Source: Paraliobacillus sp044383835 (lineage in GTDB: Bacteria > Bacillota > Bacilli > Bacillales > Amphibacillaceae). Taken from it: a stretch of DNA of 64,000 nucleotides. Positions 51,248 to 59,657 of the stretch are shown one piece after another. Position 1 is the first letter of the stretch. Every line of letters begins with the position of its first letter. Below the pieces are notes generated by a model that worked only from the letters and a program-made list of their open reading frames with translations, was not told the DNA's origin and searched no databases. The stretch is from contig NZ_JBISEP010000004.1 of NCBI RefSeq assembly GCF_044383835.1, positions 62,001-126,000 on the forward strand, in the 5' to 3' direction. Made by a program: the position numbers and the translations under genes.

Positions 51248-52730
51248 CTTTTTAACGCTACCAATATTATTACCGATGTTCATCGGAACTATATTGATTT
51301 TTCTAGCAAAAAAACATAGGATTCAACGAATAATAGCAGGGGTCAGTAGCTTAGTGTTATTGGGCATCGCTCTCTATTTAGCATATGCTGTATATCAATC
51401 TCCAGATCAAATAATTAGTTTAGAAGTTGGAGACTGGCCAGCACCGTTTGGCATTGTATTAGTAGCAGATATGTTCGCTACTATGATGGTTATCTTATCA
51501 AGTATTGTAGGAGCGGTTTGTTTATTTTTCGCTTTTAAAACGATTCATAGTGACCGTGAAAAATTTTACTTCTACCCTTTCTACTTTTATTTGCTTACAG
51601 GTGTGAATGGTGCATTTTTGACAGGAGATTTATTTAATCTATTTGTATTCTTTGAAGTAATGCTAATTTCATCTTATGTTTTGATTGTGCATGGTGGAAC
51701 TGGCTATCAATTACGAGAATCTTTTAAATATGTAGTAATGAATATGGTTGCTTCTGCATTCTTCCTTGTCGCTTTAGCATATCTATACGCTACTACTGGA
51801 ACGTTGAATATGGCACATTTAGGTGAGCGTGTCGCTGCACTTGGTCAAGAAGGTATTCTAAATGGTATTGCGATTATTTTCTTGTTTGTCTTTGGTGCAA
51901 AAGGTGCATTGTTTCCTTTATACTTTTGGCTGCCGAAATCATATTACGGCCCACCAGCTGCGATATCTGCACTATTTGGTGGATTGTTAACGAAGGTCGG
52001 TATTTATGCGATTATCCGAACATTCACTTTAATTTTTGTTCATAATCCATCTTTTACACATACTATTATTTTATTTTTAGCAGCTGCAACGATGTTCTTT
52101 GGCGTATTAGGAGCTGTGTCACAATTTGACTTCAAACGCATCTTATCGTATCACATTATTAGTCAGGTTGGATACATGGTGATGGGGCTAGGTGTCTTTT
52201 CTCCACTAGCGATTGCAGGTGCAATCTATTACATAGCCCACCATATTATTGTAAAATCAGCTTTATTTCTTTTTGCGGGTGCAACAGAAAAAATTACCGG
52301 GACAACAGATTTGAAGAAAATGGGTGGATTATTAAAAACACACCCATGGCTCGGCTGGTTATTCTTCATATCTGCTATGTCTTTAGCTGGTATACCACCA
52401 TTAAGTGGTTTCTTTAGTAAGTTTGCATTAATATTGGCAGCTATAAGAGAACAAGATTATTTCATTGTAGCTGTAGCACTTGTAGTAGGTGTGTTAACTC
52501 TCTTCTCCATGATGAAAATATTTATGTACGCTTTCTGGCGTGAGCCAATAATTAAAGAAGAAGATATTGATAAAAAAGAAATGTTTGGATTACTAAGACC
52601 TATTATACCGTTAGTAGTATTGACAATAGGTTTAGGAATTCTTGCAGAACCCATTTTTACTTATTCTTTAGGAGTTGCTGACCAAATTCTTGATCCAGCA
52701 AATTATATCCAGGCTGTATTAGGTAAATAA
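51240..52730 (+). CDS. mrpD: Na+/H+ antiporter subunit D
   Basis: 496 aa, about 14 helices, NuoN/NuoM-like proton channel. LFNLFVFFEVMLISSYVLIVHGG carries the key TM5-type glutamate; KGALFPLYFWLPKSYYGPPAAISALFGGLLTKVGIYA has the conserved lysine and proline-rich turn. Second ion-translocating subunit of Mrp. A 93-bp gap separates it from mrpE, the only real gap in the operon. Confidence 0.95.
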   Translation: MSNFLTLPILLPMFIGTILIFLAKKHRIQRIIAGVSSLVLLGIALYLAYAVYQSPDQIISLEVGDWPAPFGIVLVADMFATMMVILSSIVGAVCLFFAFKTIHSDREKFYFYPFYFYLLTGVNGAFLTGDLFNLFVFFEVMLISSYVLIVHGGTGYQLRESFKYVVMNMVASAFFLVALAYLYATTGTLNMAHLGERVAALGQEGILNGIAIIFLFVFGAKGALFPLYFWLPKSYYGPPAAISALFGGLLTKVGIYAIIRTFTLIFVHNPSFTHTIILFLAAATMFFGVLGAVSQFDFKRILSYHIISQVGYMVMGLGVFSPLAIAGAIYYIAHHIIVKSALFLFAGATEKITGTTDLKKMGGLLKTHPWLGWLFFISAMSLAGIPPLSGFFSKFALILAAIREQDYFIVAVALVVGVLTLFSMMKIFMYAFWREPIIKEEDIDKKEMFGLLRPIIPLVVLTIGLGILAEPIFTYSLGVADQILDPANYIQAVLGK

Positions 52731-52823
52731 GTAAATCAATCGAAAAAAATTTGTAATACAAAAAAGCTTTCATCATCATTTATATACTGAAATGCTGGGC
52801 TTTTCTAATAAAGGGGTAGTGCT

Positions 52824-53300
52824 ATGGCTTTGCAAATTTTATTAAACTTAAGTTTAGCTCTTATTTGGATGTTATTATCTAACGAATATTCATTTGGAAC
52901 ATTTTTAGTAGGATACTTTCTTGGTGTAGTATTATTATATCTGTTCCGAAGCTTCCTTAAAGTGGATATTTATTTTTCCAAGGTAGTTGCTTTTGCTAAA
53001 TTAGTAGTAGTTTTTATCAAAGAGATGATCATTGCAAATATAAATGTAGCTAAAATTGTATTATCTCCTAAAATGACTGCTAAACCTGGTATTATTGCAT
53101 ATCCAACTGAATTAAAATCTGGTATTGAAGTGACATTACTTGCCAGTTTAATTACGTTGACACCAGGTACACTCGTCATGTCTTTTTCAGATGATCAAAA
53201 AGTATTGTACATCCATACACTTGATATTGATAATAAAGAGGCTGTTATTGCAGGAATAAAAGAAACATTTGAAAAAGGAATTTCGGAGGTGACTGATTAA
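52824..53300 (+). CDS. mrpE: Na+/H+ antiporter subunit E
   Basis: 158 aa, two membrane helices then a cytosolic part, MnhE domain: LNLSLALIWMLLSNEYSFGTFLVGYFLG and LLASLITLTPGTLVMSFSDDQKVLYIHTLD are diagnostic. Stop and mrpF start overlap by one base. Confidence 0.94.
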   Translation: MALQILLNLSLALIWMLLSNEYSFGTFLVGYFLGVVLLYLFRSFLKVDIYFSKVVAFAKLVVVFIKEMIIANINVAKIVLSPKMTAKPGIIAYPTELKSGIEVTLLASLITLTPGTLVMSFSDDQKVLYIHTLDIDNKEAVIAGIKETFEKGISEVTD

Positions 53301-53581
53301 TGCTTGATACGGTTGCTTGGATAGTGTTAATTATATTATCGGTTGCTATTCTCCTCTGTTTTGTTCGAATGATAAAAGGACCAACGATGTTTGATCGCAT
53401 TGTAGCACTAGATTTGTTAGGCATAACGATGATTGGATTCGTTGGAATGCTTATGATCATTCAAAATACACTTATTTATACGGAAATTTTACTTGTAATA
53501 GGGATTTTATCGTTCGTTGGGACAGTAGCATTATCTAAATATATGGAAGGAGGGGTTGTCATTGACCGAGATAGTGATTAG
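53300..53581 (+). CDS. mrpF: Na+/H+ antiporter subunit F
   Basis: 93 aa, three helices, MnhF: RMIKGPTMFDRIVALDLLG is the signature. In other species MrpF alone also affects cholate efflux. Overlaps mrpG. Confidence 0.94.
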   Translation: MLDTVAWIVLIILSVAILLCFVRMIKGPTMFDRIVALDLLGITMIGFVGMLMIIQNTLIYTEILLVIGILSFVGTVALSKYMEGGVVIDRDSD

Positions 53582-53915
53582 TTTTTTTGTTTTAGTTGGT
53601 GCATTATTTACATTGCTAGGTGCTGTTGCAATTATTCGTTTGCCAGACACTTATACAAGAGTAAATGCTGCAACGAAAGCATCGACGTTTGGAGTTATTG
53701 GCTCAATGATTGGCCTCTTTATCTTTTTTGCATATACACATGGTCAAGTGAGTGGTAAAGTTATTCTTACAATTGTTTTTGTATTTATTACTGCACCAAT
53801 TGGTGGCTTTATGATGGCAAGATCAGCCTATCATGCTGGTGTGCGAATTTGGGATAATAGTGTTCGAGATGACCTTAAAGAAGATATGAAAAAACAAACA
53901 AATGAATCTCAGTAA
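53562..53915 (+). CDS. mrpG: Na+/H+ antiporter subunit G
   Basis: 117 aa, three helices, MnhG/PhaG: AIIRLPDTYTRVNAATKASTFGVIGSMIG is conserved. TTG 53562 is used because GGAGGGG ends right before an earlier TTG at 53556. Last gene of the mrp operon; terminator follows at once. Confidence 0.93.
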   Translation: MTEIVISFFVLVGALFTLLGAVAIIRLPDTYTRVNAATKASTFGVIGSMIGLFIFFAYTHGQVSGKVILTIVFVFITAPIGGFMMARSAYHAGVRIWDNSVRDDLKEDMKKQTNESQ

Positions 53916-53920
53916 TAGCA

Positions 53921-53967
53921 AAAACTGCTTAAATAGTTATAGCAACTTTTTAAGCAGTTTTTTTTGG
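53921..53967 (+). terminator. terminator of the mrp operon
   Basis: AAAACTGCTTAAA pairs with TTTAAGCAGTTTT followed by more T. Confidence 0.88.
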
Positions 53968-53978
53968 TTGTACAATAT

Positions 53979-54013
53979 ATGACGTTAGTGAGTAAAAAAC
54001 TCACTAACGTCAT
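53979..54013. terminator. second palindrome after mrp operon
   Basis: ATGACGTTAGTGAGT (53979-53993) and ACTCACTAACGTCAT (53999-54013) pair perfectly over a 5-A loop. Confidence 0.7.
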
Positions 54014-54083
54014 TTTTAAATTTAACATTGAAGTGATGGTGAAATTTTTACTTAACATCTATAAAAGAAGAGGAATAATTTTT

Positions 54084-54137
54084 GTTGCGCTGCGGAAATA
54101 GGCTTGCTTTCCGCGGGCACGGCCTCAGCTAACTTGG
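54084..54137. repeat. GC-rich dispersed motif
   Basis: TTGCGCTGCGGAAA...TTTCCGCGGGCACGGCCTCAGC forms a short GCGGAAA/TTTCCGC hairpin. I recall near-identical intergenic motifs in other Bacillaceae. The GCTGCGGAAA half also occurs inside the element at 44388-44595. Confidence 0.6.
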
Positions 54138-54155
54138 TAAAGTAATGGTGTAAGA

Positions 54156-54618
54156 GTGTCTATTAAATTGGGTTTCAATCATTCGTAGCGAAAACAGAGC
54201 AGGAGTGTTCGATAAATCGAGTTTATCGATCGTTTGAGGCTAGAAAATCGGGAGGAGTGTTCGAAAAATCGAGTTTATCGATCGTTTGGGCCCAGAAAAT
54301 CGGGTGGAGTGTTTGATAAATCGAGTTTATCGATCGTTTGAGACCAGAAAATTGTGTGATGTGTTCGAAAAATCGAGTTTATCGATCGTTTGGGCCCAGA
54401 AAATTGTGTGATGTGTTTGATAAATCGAGTTTATCGATCGTTTGGGCCCAGAAAATGGGGTGGAGTGTTCGAAAAATCGAGTTTATCGATCGTTTGAGAC
54501 CAAAAAATCGGGTGGAGTATTCGAAAAATCGAGTTTATCGTTCATTTGGGCCAGAATATTCGTCCAAGTGTTCAATACAATGGATTTAATAAACACTCTT
54601 GAAAGTAAAACTAGTGAA
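54156..54618. repeat. 52-bp tandem repeat array B (eight to nine units)
   Basis: GTGT-type unit starts fall at 54205, 54257, 54309, 54361, 54413, 54465 and 54517, exactly 52 bp apart, with decayed flanking units from 54156 and 54568. Units read GTGTTCGAWAAATCGAG, TTTATCGATCGTTTGRG, then a variable AGAAAATYGKGTGRA tail. TCGATAAA...TTTATCGA arms give a hairpin in units with T at the variable site. The decayed right-hand unit (GTGTTCAATACAATGGATTT) looks like array A units at 689-1000. Confidence 0.92.
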
Positions 54619-54670
54619 AATGTCTGTTAAACATTATTTATAATATAAGTTTAATAAAAGAGATCGTGGA

Positions 54671-54854
54671 GTGAAAATCACACCACCACATTTTACAGAG
54701 AACTTAATTTTTTTGCTCATATTGGTGTTGAAATCAGGCTCATTTGAAAAAAACGCAAACAAATAAGCCCTTAAATATTTTAAAACTCCGACTAGCAGAA
54801 GGAGAAATTTCAGAAGAAGAGTACGAGCGTTTAAAAAATAAATTAGACGAATAG
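54671..54854 (+). pseudogene. frameshifted SHOCT-domain mini-protein gene
   Basis: Two adjoining frames together look like one small protein. The first, from GTG 54671, gives a membrane-like segment (NLIFLLILVLKSGSF) and stops at TAA soon after a run of seven A (54747-54753). The second, one base out of phase, reads KPLNILKLRLAEGEISEEEY and ERLKNKLDE then TAG, a clear SHOCT C-terminal domain. Removing one A from the run would join them. Either a recent inactivation, a sequencing error or slippage. Confidence 0.65.
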
Positions 54855-54951
54855 ACCACTTTTATAGCTTTTTCATTCTTGATGATAGTATATTATCTAA
54901 TATAGTAATGTTATTTATTTGATTGGGCATAAATTATTTGAGTTTTACCTC

Positions 54952-55038
54952 TTGACAAAATACCTATCGGGGTATATATTTAAAGCAAGCTGTTTAAAAC
55001 AGTTTATTTTTTAGGCATCTTTATACCCGTATAGGTAT
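54952..55038 (+). promoter_or_regulatory. persulfide regulon promoter with two CstR-like operators
   Basis: Promoter TTGACA (54952-54957), 17 bp, TATATT (54975-54980). Operator 1 ATACCTATCGGGGTAT (54960-54975) fills the spacer. Operator 2 ATACCCGTATAGGTAT (55023-55038) lies 63 bp downstream, about six helical turns, between start site and the first gene. The ATACC...GGTAT pattern matches CsoR/CstR-family operators. A CTGTTTAAAACAG palindrome lies between them (54990-55002). Confidence 0.8.
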
Positions 55039-55066
55039 TAAAACTATTTAAATGGAGGATTATCAA

Positions 55067-55303
55067 ATGAATCAAATGAAAGTGTACACAACGACTTCAT
55101 GTCCTTATTGTGTTATGTTAAAAAATTATTTGTCAGATCAAAACATTCACTTTGAAGAGGTCAATGTTGAAAAAAAACCAGAAGCAATGCGCTATGTTGT
55201 TGAATCAACAGGTCAAATGGGCGTCCCTCAAACGGAAGTGAATGGAAAATGGGTTGTAGGGTTTGACCCAAACCAAATTATGGACGCATTGAAAAGTAAT
55301 TAA
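55067..55303 (+). CDS. glutaredoxin-family protein
   Basis: 78 aa thioredoxin-fold protein. Active site C12-P-Y-C15 (TTTSCPYCVMLKNYL), TGQMGVPQTEVNG holds the cis-proline. Similar to NrdH/YruB-like glutaredoxins. First gene of the sulfide regulon, so it may reduce persulfidated or mixed-disulfide proteins. Start 55067 has GGAGG upstream; a shadow start at 55052 is the ribosome site itself. Confidence 0.88.
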   Translation: MNQMKVYTTTSCPYCVMLKNYLSDQNIHFEEVNVEKKPEAMRYVVESTGQMGVPQTEVNGKWVVGFDPNQIMDALKSN

Positions 55304-55397
55304 TCGATTAGGTGCTAGTACATGTTGTACACGCACCTACTTTTATGGGTGAATAATAAACAAAAGTGTTTGATAAGTATATAAAGGAGGATGCATG

Positions 55398-56525
55398 ATG
55401 ACTATGAAAGCAATGACACCAGGTCAAGTAACAAAAAAAATTATTAACAATGAAAAATTATTTATTTTAGATGTGAGAAATCAAGACGCTTTTGAAGATT
55501 GGAAAATAGAAGGACATCAATTTGAGTATTTAAATATTCCATATTTTGAATTAATTGATGGAGTAGAAGATATTTTAGAGAAGTTACCTAGAGATAAAGA
55601 TATTTTAGTTGTTTGTGCTAAGGAAGGCTCTTCGGTAATGGTTGCAGAAATGCTATTAGAAAAAGGATTAGATGTTTTTTACCTTGAAGGTGGAATGAAA
55701 GCGTGGAGTGAACATTTAGAGCCAGTAAAAGTAGAAGACTTGAATGGTGGTGGGGAGCTATACCAATTTGTTCGTATTGGAAAAGGTTGTCTCTCTTATA
55801 TGGTGATTTCAGATGGAGAAGCAGCTGTTATTGATCCGGTTAGGATGGCAGATGTTTTCATTGATTTTGCCAAAGAAAAAAATGTAACAATAAAGCATGT
55901 TTTAGATACACATTTACATGCAGATCATATTTCTGGAGGTCGTTTAATTGCAGAAAAAACAGGTGCTCTTTATTGGTTACCACCAAAAGATGCAACAGAA
56001 GTAACTTACTCATTTGAGCCTTTAGAAGATAGTCAACTAATTCAAGTAGGTACATCAACAATTGATATACAGGCTTTATACACACCAGGTCATACAATTG
56101 GATCAACTTCTTTTATTATTGATGATACTTACTTATTAACGGGTGATATATTGTTTATCGATTCTATTGGTCGACCTGACCTTGCAGGAAAAGCAGAAGA
56201 TTGGGTTGGAGATTTAAGAAATAGTTTGTATTCCAAATATAAACAGCTTTCAAATGAATTAATGGTATTACCAGCACACTTTATGATTATTGATGAATTA
56301 AATGAGGATGGAACAGTTGGTAAAAAACTAGGAGACCTATTTAATGAGAATCATGGTTTAAATGTAGATAATGAAAAAACATTTCGTCAAATGGTAACAG
56401 AAAATCTACCACCCCAGCCAAATGCGCACCAAGAAATTCGCGAGACAAACATGGGTAAGATCACACCAGATACAGACAAACAACGCGAAATGGAAATTGG
56501 TCCTAACCGTTGTGCAGTAAGGTAG
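55398..56525 (+). CDS. rhodanese-persulfide dioxygenase fusion (YrkH/CstB-like)
   Basis: 375 aa. Residues 1-110 are a rhodanese domain with active-site C73 (VVCAKEGSSVM). Residues 120-340 are an ETHE1-type metallo-beta-lactamase fold: H172, H174, D176, H177 in DTHLHADHISGG, the histidine in TPGHTIGS, the aspartate in LLTGDILFIDSIGRPD and H in LPAHFMI. ETHE1-type enzymes oxidise persulfides to sulfite. S. aureus CstB has the reverse domain order, B. subtilis YrkH this order. GGAGG precedes two adjacent ATGs. Confidence 0.88.
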   Translation: MTMKAMTPGQVTKKIINNEKLFILDVRNQDAFEDWKIEGHQFEYLNIPYFELIDGVEDILEKLPRDKDILVVCAKEGSSVMVAEMLLEKGLDVFYLEGGMKAWSEHLEPVKVEDLNGGGELYQFVRIGKGCLSYMVISDGEAAVIDPVRMADVFIDFAKEKNVTIKHVLDTHLHADHISGGRLIAEKTGALYWLPPKDATEVTYSFEPLEDSQLIQVGTSTIDIQALYTPGHTIGSTSFIIDDTYLLTGDILFIDSIGRPDLAGKAEDWVGDLRNSLYSKYKQLSNELMVLPAHFMIIDELNEDGTVGKKLGDLFNENHGLNVDNEKTFRQMVTENLPPQPNAHQEIRETNMGKITPDTDKQREMEIGPNRCAVR

Positions 56526-56604
56526 TACAAATAACTGCGTTAGAGAAGAGGATGTGTTGTCTCTTCTCTAACATTAAGGTAACGGGTATAGGAGTGAATA
56601 AAAG

Positions 56605-57390
56605 ATGGAGATAACGATTGGATTTGTCGTAATAGTATTTCTAATTGGTTTTATAGGTTCATTTCTTTCGGGTATGCTAGGTATAGGCGGTTCAATTATC
56701 AAGTATCCAATGCTATTATATATTCCCCCACTATTTGGGTTAGTGGCATTTTCTGCCCACGAAGTATCAGGGATTAGTGCGGTTCAAGTCTTTTTTGCCA
56801 CGATTGGTGGGGTGTGGGCTTATCGTAAAGGTGGCTATCTAAACAAATCATTAATTTTATACATGGGTATCTCGATTTTATTAGGTAGCTTAATTGGTGG
56901 TTATGGTTCAAAATTCATGCCTGAAACATCAATCAACTTTGTTTATGGAATACTTGCATTGTTGGCAGCTGGCATGATGTTTATTCCTAAAAAAGGGGTA
57001 GATGATACCCCGTTAGATCAAGTTTCTTATAATAAGCCAATTGCTGCTAGTTTAGCATTTATTGTAGGAATTGGAGCAGGTATTGTAGGAGCTGCTGGAG
57101 CATTTTTATTAGTTCCAATTATGCTTGTTGTATTAAAAATACCGACAAGAATGACGATTGCATCTTCATTAGCCATTACGTTTATTTCTTCCATAGGTTC
57201 AACAATTGGAAAAATAACAACAGGTCAAGTAGCGTATATACCAGCGATCATTATGATCATTGCTAGCCTCATCGCCTCACCTTTAGGAGCACAGGTGGGG
57301 AAAAAAATGAATACGAAAATTCTTCAAACAACGCTAGCGCTGTTAATTGCTTTGACAGCAGTGAAAATTTGGCTAGATATAATAAGTTAA
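56605..57390 (+). CDS. TauE/SafE family sulfite or sulfur-anion exporter
   Basis: 261 aa, about eight helices, TauE domain: IGFIGSFLSGMLGIGGSIIKYPMLLYIPP and its repeat IGAGIVGAAGAFLLVPIMLVVLKIP show the internal duplication. In CstR-type regulons TauE is thought to export sulfite or related anions made by persulfide oxidation. 80 bp after the dioxygenase gene. Confidence 0.88.
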   Translation: MEITIGFVVIVFLIGFIGSFLSGMLGIGGSIIKYPMLLYIPPLFGLVAFSAHEVSGISAVQVFFATIGGVWAYRKGGYLNKSLILYMGISILLGSLIGGYGSKFMPETSINFVYGILALLAAGMMFIPKKGVDDTPLDQVSYNKPIAASLAFIVGIGAGIVGAAGAFLLVPIMLVVLKIPTRMTIASSLAITFISSIGSTIGKITTGQVAYIPAIIMIIASLIASPLGAQVGKKMNTKILQTTLALLIALTAVKIWLDIIS

Positions 57391-57403
57391 AAAAATAATT
57401 TAA

Positions 57404-57437
57404 ATACCTGTACAGGTAATGGTATGTTGTGTATAAT
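57404..57437 (+). promoter_or_regulatory. promoter with CstR-like operator before DsrE gene
   Basis: ATACCTGTACAGGTAA (57404-57419) matches the ATACC...GGTAT operator with one change. It covers the -35 TGTACA (57409-57414); after 17 bp comes TATAAT (57432-57437). Confidence 0.75.
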
Positions 57438-57459
57438 GTAACATGTAGGAGGAATTATA

Positions 57460-57939
57460 ATGGCAGAAAAGAAAAAAACAACGATTGTTTTATTTAGTGG
57501 AGATTATGATAAGGCAATGGCTGCATATATAATTGCAAATGGCGCAGCAGCTTACGATCATGAGGTTACTATTTTTCACACCTTTTGGGGACTAAATGCA
57601 TTGCGAAAAGATAATCATCAACCAGTTAAAAAAGGTTTACTTGAATCTATGTTTGGTAAAATGATGCCTAAGGGTACAGCAAAAATGGGGCTATCAAAAA
57701 TGAATTTCTTCGGTTTGGGTAAATTGATGATTAACAAAGTAATGAAAAAGCATAATGCGATGGAATTGCCTACGTTAGTAGATATGGCAAGGGAGCAAGA
57801 TGTGAAGCTTATTGCTTGCACAATGACAATGGATTTATTAGGCTTACAAAAAGAAGAATTATTAGATGAAATTGAATATGGTGGCGTTGCAGCATATATT
57901 GGTGACGCAGAAGACGGCAACGTTAATCTATTTATTTAA
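57460..57939 (+). CDS. DsrE-like sulfur carrier (YrkE-like)
   Basis: 159 aa DsrE/F-like protein: TTIVLFSGDYDKAMAAYIIANGAAAYDHEVTIF at the start and LIACTMTMDLLGLQKEELLD with the conserved persulfide-carrying cysteine near the C-terminus. The central GLLESMFGKMMPKG stretch is amphipathic and typical of YrkE-like members. It likely hands sulfane sulfur to the rhodanese or TusA encoded just downstream. Own regulated promoter. Confidence 0.85.
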   Translation: MAEKKKTTIVLFSGDYDKAMAAYIIANGAAAYDHEVTIFHTFWGLNALRKDNHQPVKKGLLESMFGKMMPKGTAKMGLSKMNFFGLGKLMINKVMKKHNAMELPTLVDMAREQDVKLIACTMTMDLLGLQKEELLDEIEYGGVAAYIGDAEDGNVNLFI

Positions 57940-57954
57940 TATAGGGGGGTAACA

Positions 57955-58251
57955 ATGAAAGAAATAAGTGCTGATGCATTAGCAGAAAAATTGCAACAAA
58001 AAGAAAATGTTAATATTATCGATGTTCGTGAGGATTTTGAAGTAGCTGAAGGTAAGATTCCTGAAGCTAAACACATTCCGTTAGGTGAAATAGAAACACG
58101 TGTAAACGAATTAGATAAAAATGAGCATTACTATTTAATTTGTCGTTCAGGCGGAAGAAGTGGAAATGCATGTAGCTTTTTACAGTCACAAGGCTATGAT
58201 GTAACAAATGTAACTGGTGGAATGCTTGCATGGACTGAAGAAGTTAAGTAA
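57955..58251 (+). CDS. single-domain rhodanese
   Basis: 98 aa. VNIIDVREDFEVAEGKIPEAKHIPLGEI and the active-site loop ICRSGGRSGNA, with its cysteine forming the persulfide. GGGGG ribosome site 15 bp after the DsrE gene. Part of the sulfur-relay trio DsrE, rhodanese, TusA. Confidence 0.92.
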   Translation: MKEISADALAEKLQQKENVNIIDVREDFEVAEGKIPEAKHIPLGEIETRVNELDKNEHYYLICRSGGRSGNACSFLQSQGYDVTNVTGGMLAWTEEVK

Positions 58252-58287
58252 AAAAATATTATTATTTATTAAATGGAGGATTTTGAA

Positions 58288-58518
58288 ATGGAAGCAACAA
58301 AAGTATTAGATGCAAAAGGATTAGCATGCCCAATGCCAATTGTTAGAACAAAGAAAGCAATCGCTGATTTGCAAACAGGAGATATTTTAGAAATTCACAC
58401 AACTGATCAAGGTTCAAAAAGTGATTTAACAGCATGGGCTAAATCAGGTGGACATGAAATTTTGAAAGATGTTGAAGAAGATGGCGTAATTAAGTTCTGG
58501 GTAAAAAAAGGTGAATAA
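58288..58518 (+). CDS. TusA family sulfur carrier
   Basis: 76 aa. LDAKGLACPMPIVRTKKAI carries the persulfide cysteine C14 and the CPxP motif of TusA/SirA. ATG 58288 follows TGGAGG. Acts as a small sulfur shuttle; in this context most likely part of persulfide detoxification rather than tRNA thiolation. Confidence 0.92.
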   Translation: MEATKVLDAKGLACPMPIVRTKKAIADLQTGDILEIHTTDQGSKSDLTAWAKSGGHEILKDVEEDGVIKFWVKKGE

Positions 58519-58548
58519 TTAAAAAGCTTATAGTTAGGAGTTGATAAA

Positions 58549-58932
58549 GTGTTTCATTATACTGTAACTTCTGATAAAACAATTGAAATGTTGGTTCAAT
58601 CATTGGAAACAAATTTAAAAGAAGAGAAATTCGGTATTCTATGGGAATTTGATGTAAAGGATACACTGGATAATAAAGGTTTTGACTTTAATCAACCGTA
58701 TCTTATTTTAGAGGTTTGTAATCCAAAAGAAGCATATGACATGTTACATGAAAATCAAATGGTTGGTTATTTCTTACCTTGTAAGCTTGTTGTTTATAAG
58801 GACGGGGATCAAACTAAAGTAGGTATGCCAAGACCAACAGAATTAATTCAACTTGTAAACGACCCATCTCTAAATGGTAAAGCAAAAGAAATAGAAGAGC
58901 GTTTAATTGGCGTTCTGGATAAAAGTAAATAA
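58549..58932 (+). CDS. DUF302 protein
   Basis: 127 aa, DUF302 fold: FHYTVTSDKTIEMLVQSLETNLKEEKFGILWEFDVKDTL and LILEVCNPKEAYDMLHENQMVGYFLPCKLVVY, with two cysteines (EVCNP and LPCKL). Function of the family is unknown but it often sits in redox or sulfur operons. GTG start with TAGGAG. Last gene before a terminator. Confidence 0.85.
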   Translation: MFHYTVTSDKTIEMLVQSLETNLKEEKFGILWEFDVKDTLDNKGFDFNQPYLILEVCNPKEAYDMLHENQMVGYFLPCKLVVYKDGDQTKVGMPRPTELIQLVNDPSLNGKAKEIEERLIGVLDKSK

Positions 58933-58942
58933 TTCTTTAATA

Positions 58943-58979
58943 AAACTACTTTAGTTTTTAAGACTAAAGTAGTTTTTTT
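58943..58979 (+). terminator. terminator after DUF302 gene
   Basis: AAAACTACTTTAGT pairs with ACTAAAGTAGTTTT, then T-run. Confidence 0.88.
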
Positions 58980-59000
58980 GTTAATAGATTAGCATTACTG

Positions 59001-59029
59001 TTGACTTGATACCCTTAGTGGTATAAAGT
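59001..59029 (+). promoter_or_regulatory. promoter with CstR-like operator before methyltransferase gene
   Basis: TTGACT (59001-59006), operator ATACCCTTAGTGGTAT (59009-59024) in the spacer, and a TATAAAG/TAAAGT -10 region at 59022-59029. Confidence 0.7.
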
Positions 59030-59062
59030 GTGAGTAACTATGATGAGAGGAGAAAGAAATAT

Positions 59063-59641
59063 ATGGAACATTCACATAAACGTTTTAATCCAAAGCAAGT
59101 AAATAAGCTAATGTCAACTGAACGACATCAATTACTCCAACCCGAAAAACTGATTGATACACTGTCTGTTAAAGCATCCGATGTAGTAGCTGACCTCGGT
59201 TCTGGTGCTGGCTTTTTCACTATCCCTTTAGCAAAACAAACAAAAAATAGTGTTTATGCAATTGATATTGAACCTAAAATGATGCAGCAACTAAAAGAAT
59301 CTGCATTAAATCAATCTATAAATAATATTAATGAATTAATAAGTAATTTAAATGTGATACCTTTAGAAGACGAAATGATAGACAAGGTAATGGCAGCATT
59401 TGTTTTACATGAAGTAGATGATCTTCAAACAACAATAAAAGAAATAGCACGTGTGACAAAACAAGGTGGGAAAGTAATGGTTGTGGAATTTGAAGCAAAA
59501 GAAACAGAATCAGGCCCTCCATTAGAAATACGAATACCTTCTTCTACCTTAGAAAAATTATTGCAAGAAAACCACTTTGAGAACATCGCTTCTAAATCAA
59601 TAAATGAAAGCAATTATATCGTAATTGCCCAACGCAAATAG
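59063..59641 (+). CDS. class I SAM-dependent methyltransferase
   Basis: 192 aa. Motif I VVADLGSGAGFFTIPLAK, motif II YAIDIEPKMM, and the post-motif MAAFVLHEVDD are those of the Methyltransf_11 group. The start MEHSHKRFNPKQVNKLMS is typical of small methyltransferases found near thiol and metal stress genes. Under a CstR-like operator, so perhaps a thiol methyltransferase; this is a guess from context. Start 59063 follows AGAGGAG. Confidence 0.82.
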   Translation: MEHSHKRFNPKQVNKLMSTERHQLLQPEKLIDTLSVKASDVVADLGSGAGFFTIPLAKQTKNSVYAIDIEPKMMQQLKESALNQSINNINELISNLNVIPLEDEMIDKVMAAFVLHEVDDLQTTIKEIARVTKQGGKVMVVEFEAKETESGPPLEIRIPSSTLEKLLQENHFENIASKSINESNYIVIAQRK

Positions 59642-59657
59642 TAAAGGAGTTTTTCTT

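Noticed and set aside
54156..54618. Second CRISPR array
   Set aside because: The spacing is regular, but units are continuous repeats without unique spacers, so it is a tandem array.
54338..54630. Overlapping open frames with repeated FGP/FETKK-like peptides
   Set aside because: They arise from the 52-bp tandem units; a 52-bp period cannot keep one frame and no ribosome site is present.
54741..54760. Programmed -1 frameshift at A-AAA-AAC
   Set aside because: The heptamer is in the canonical phase, but the -1 frame hits a stop within a few codons; the SHOCT frame needs a shift in the other direction.
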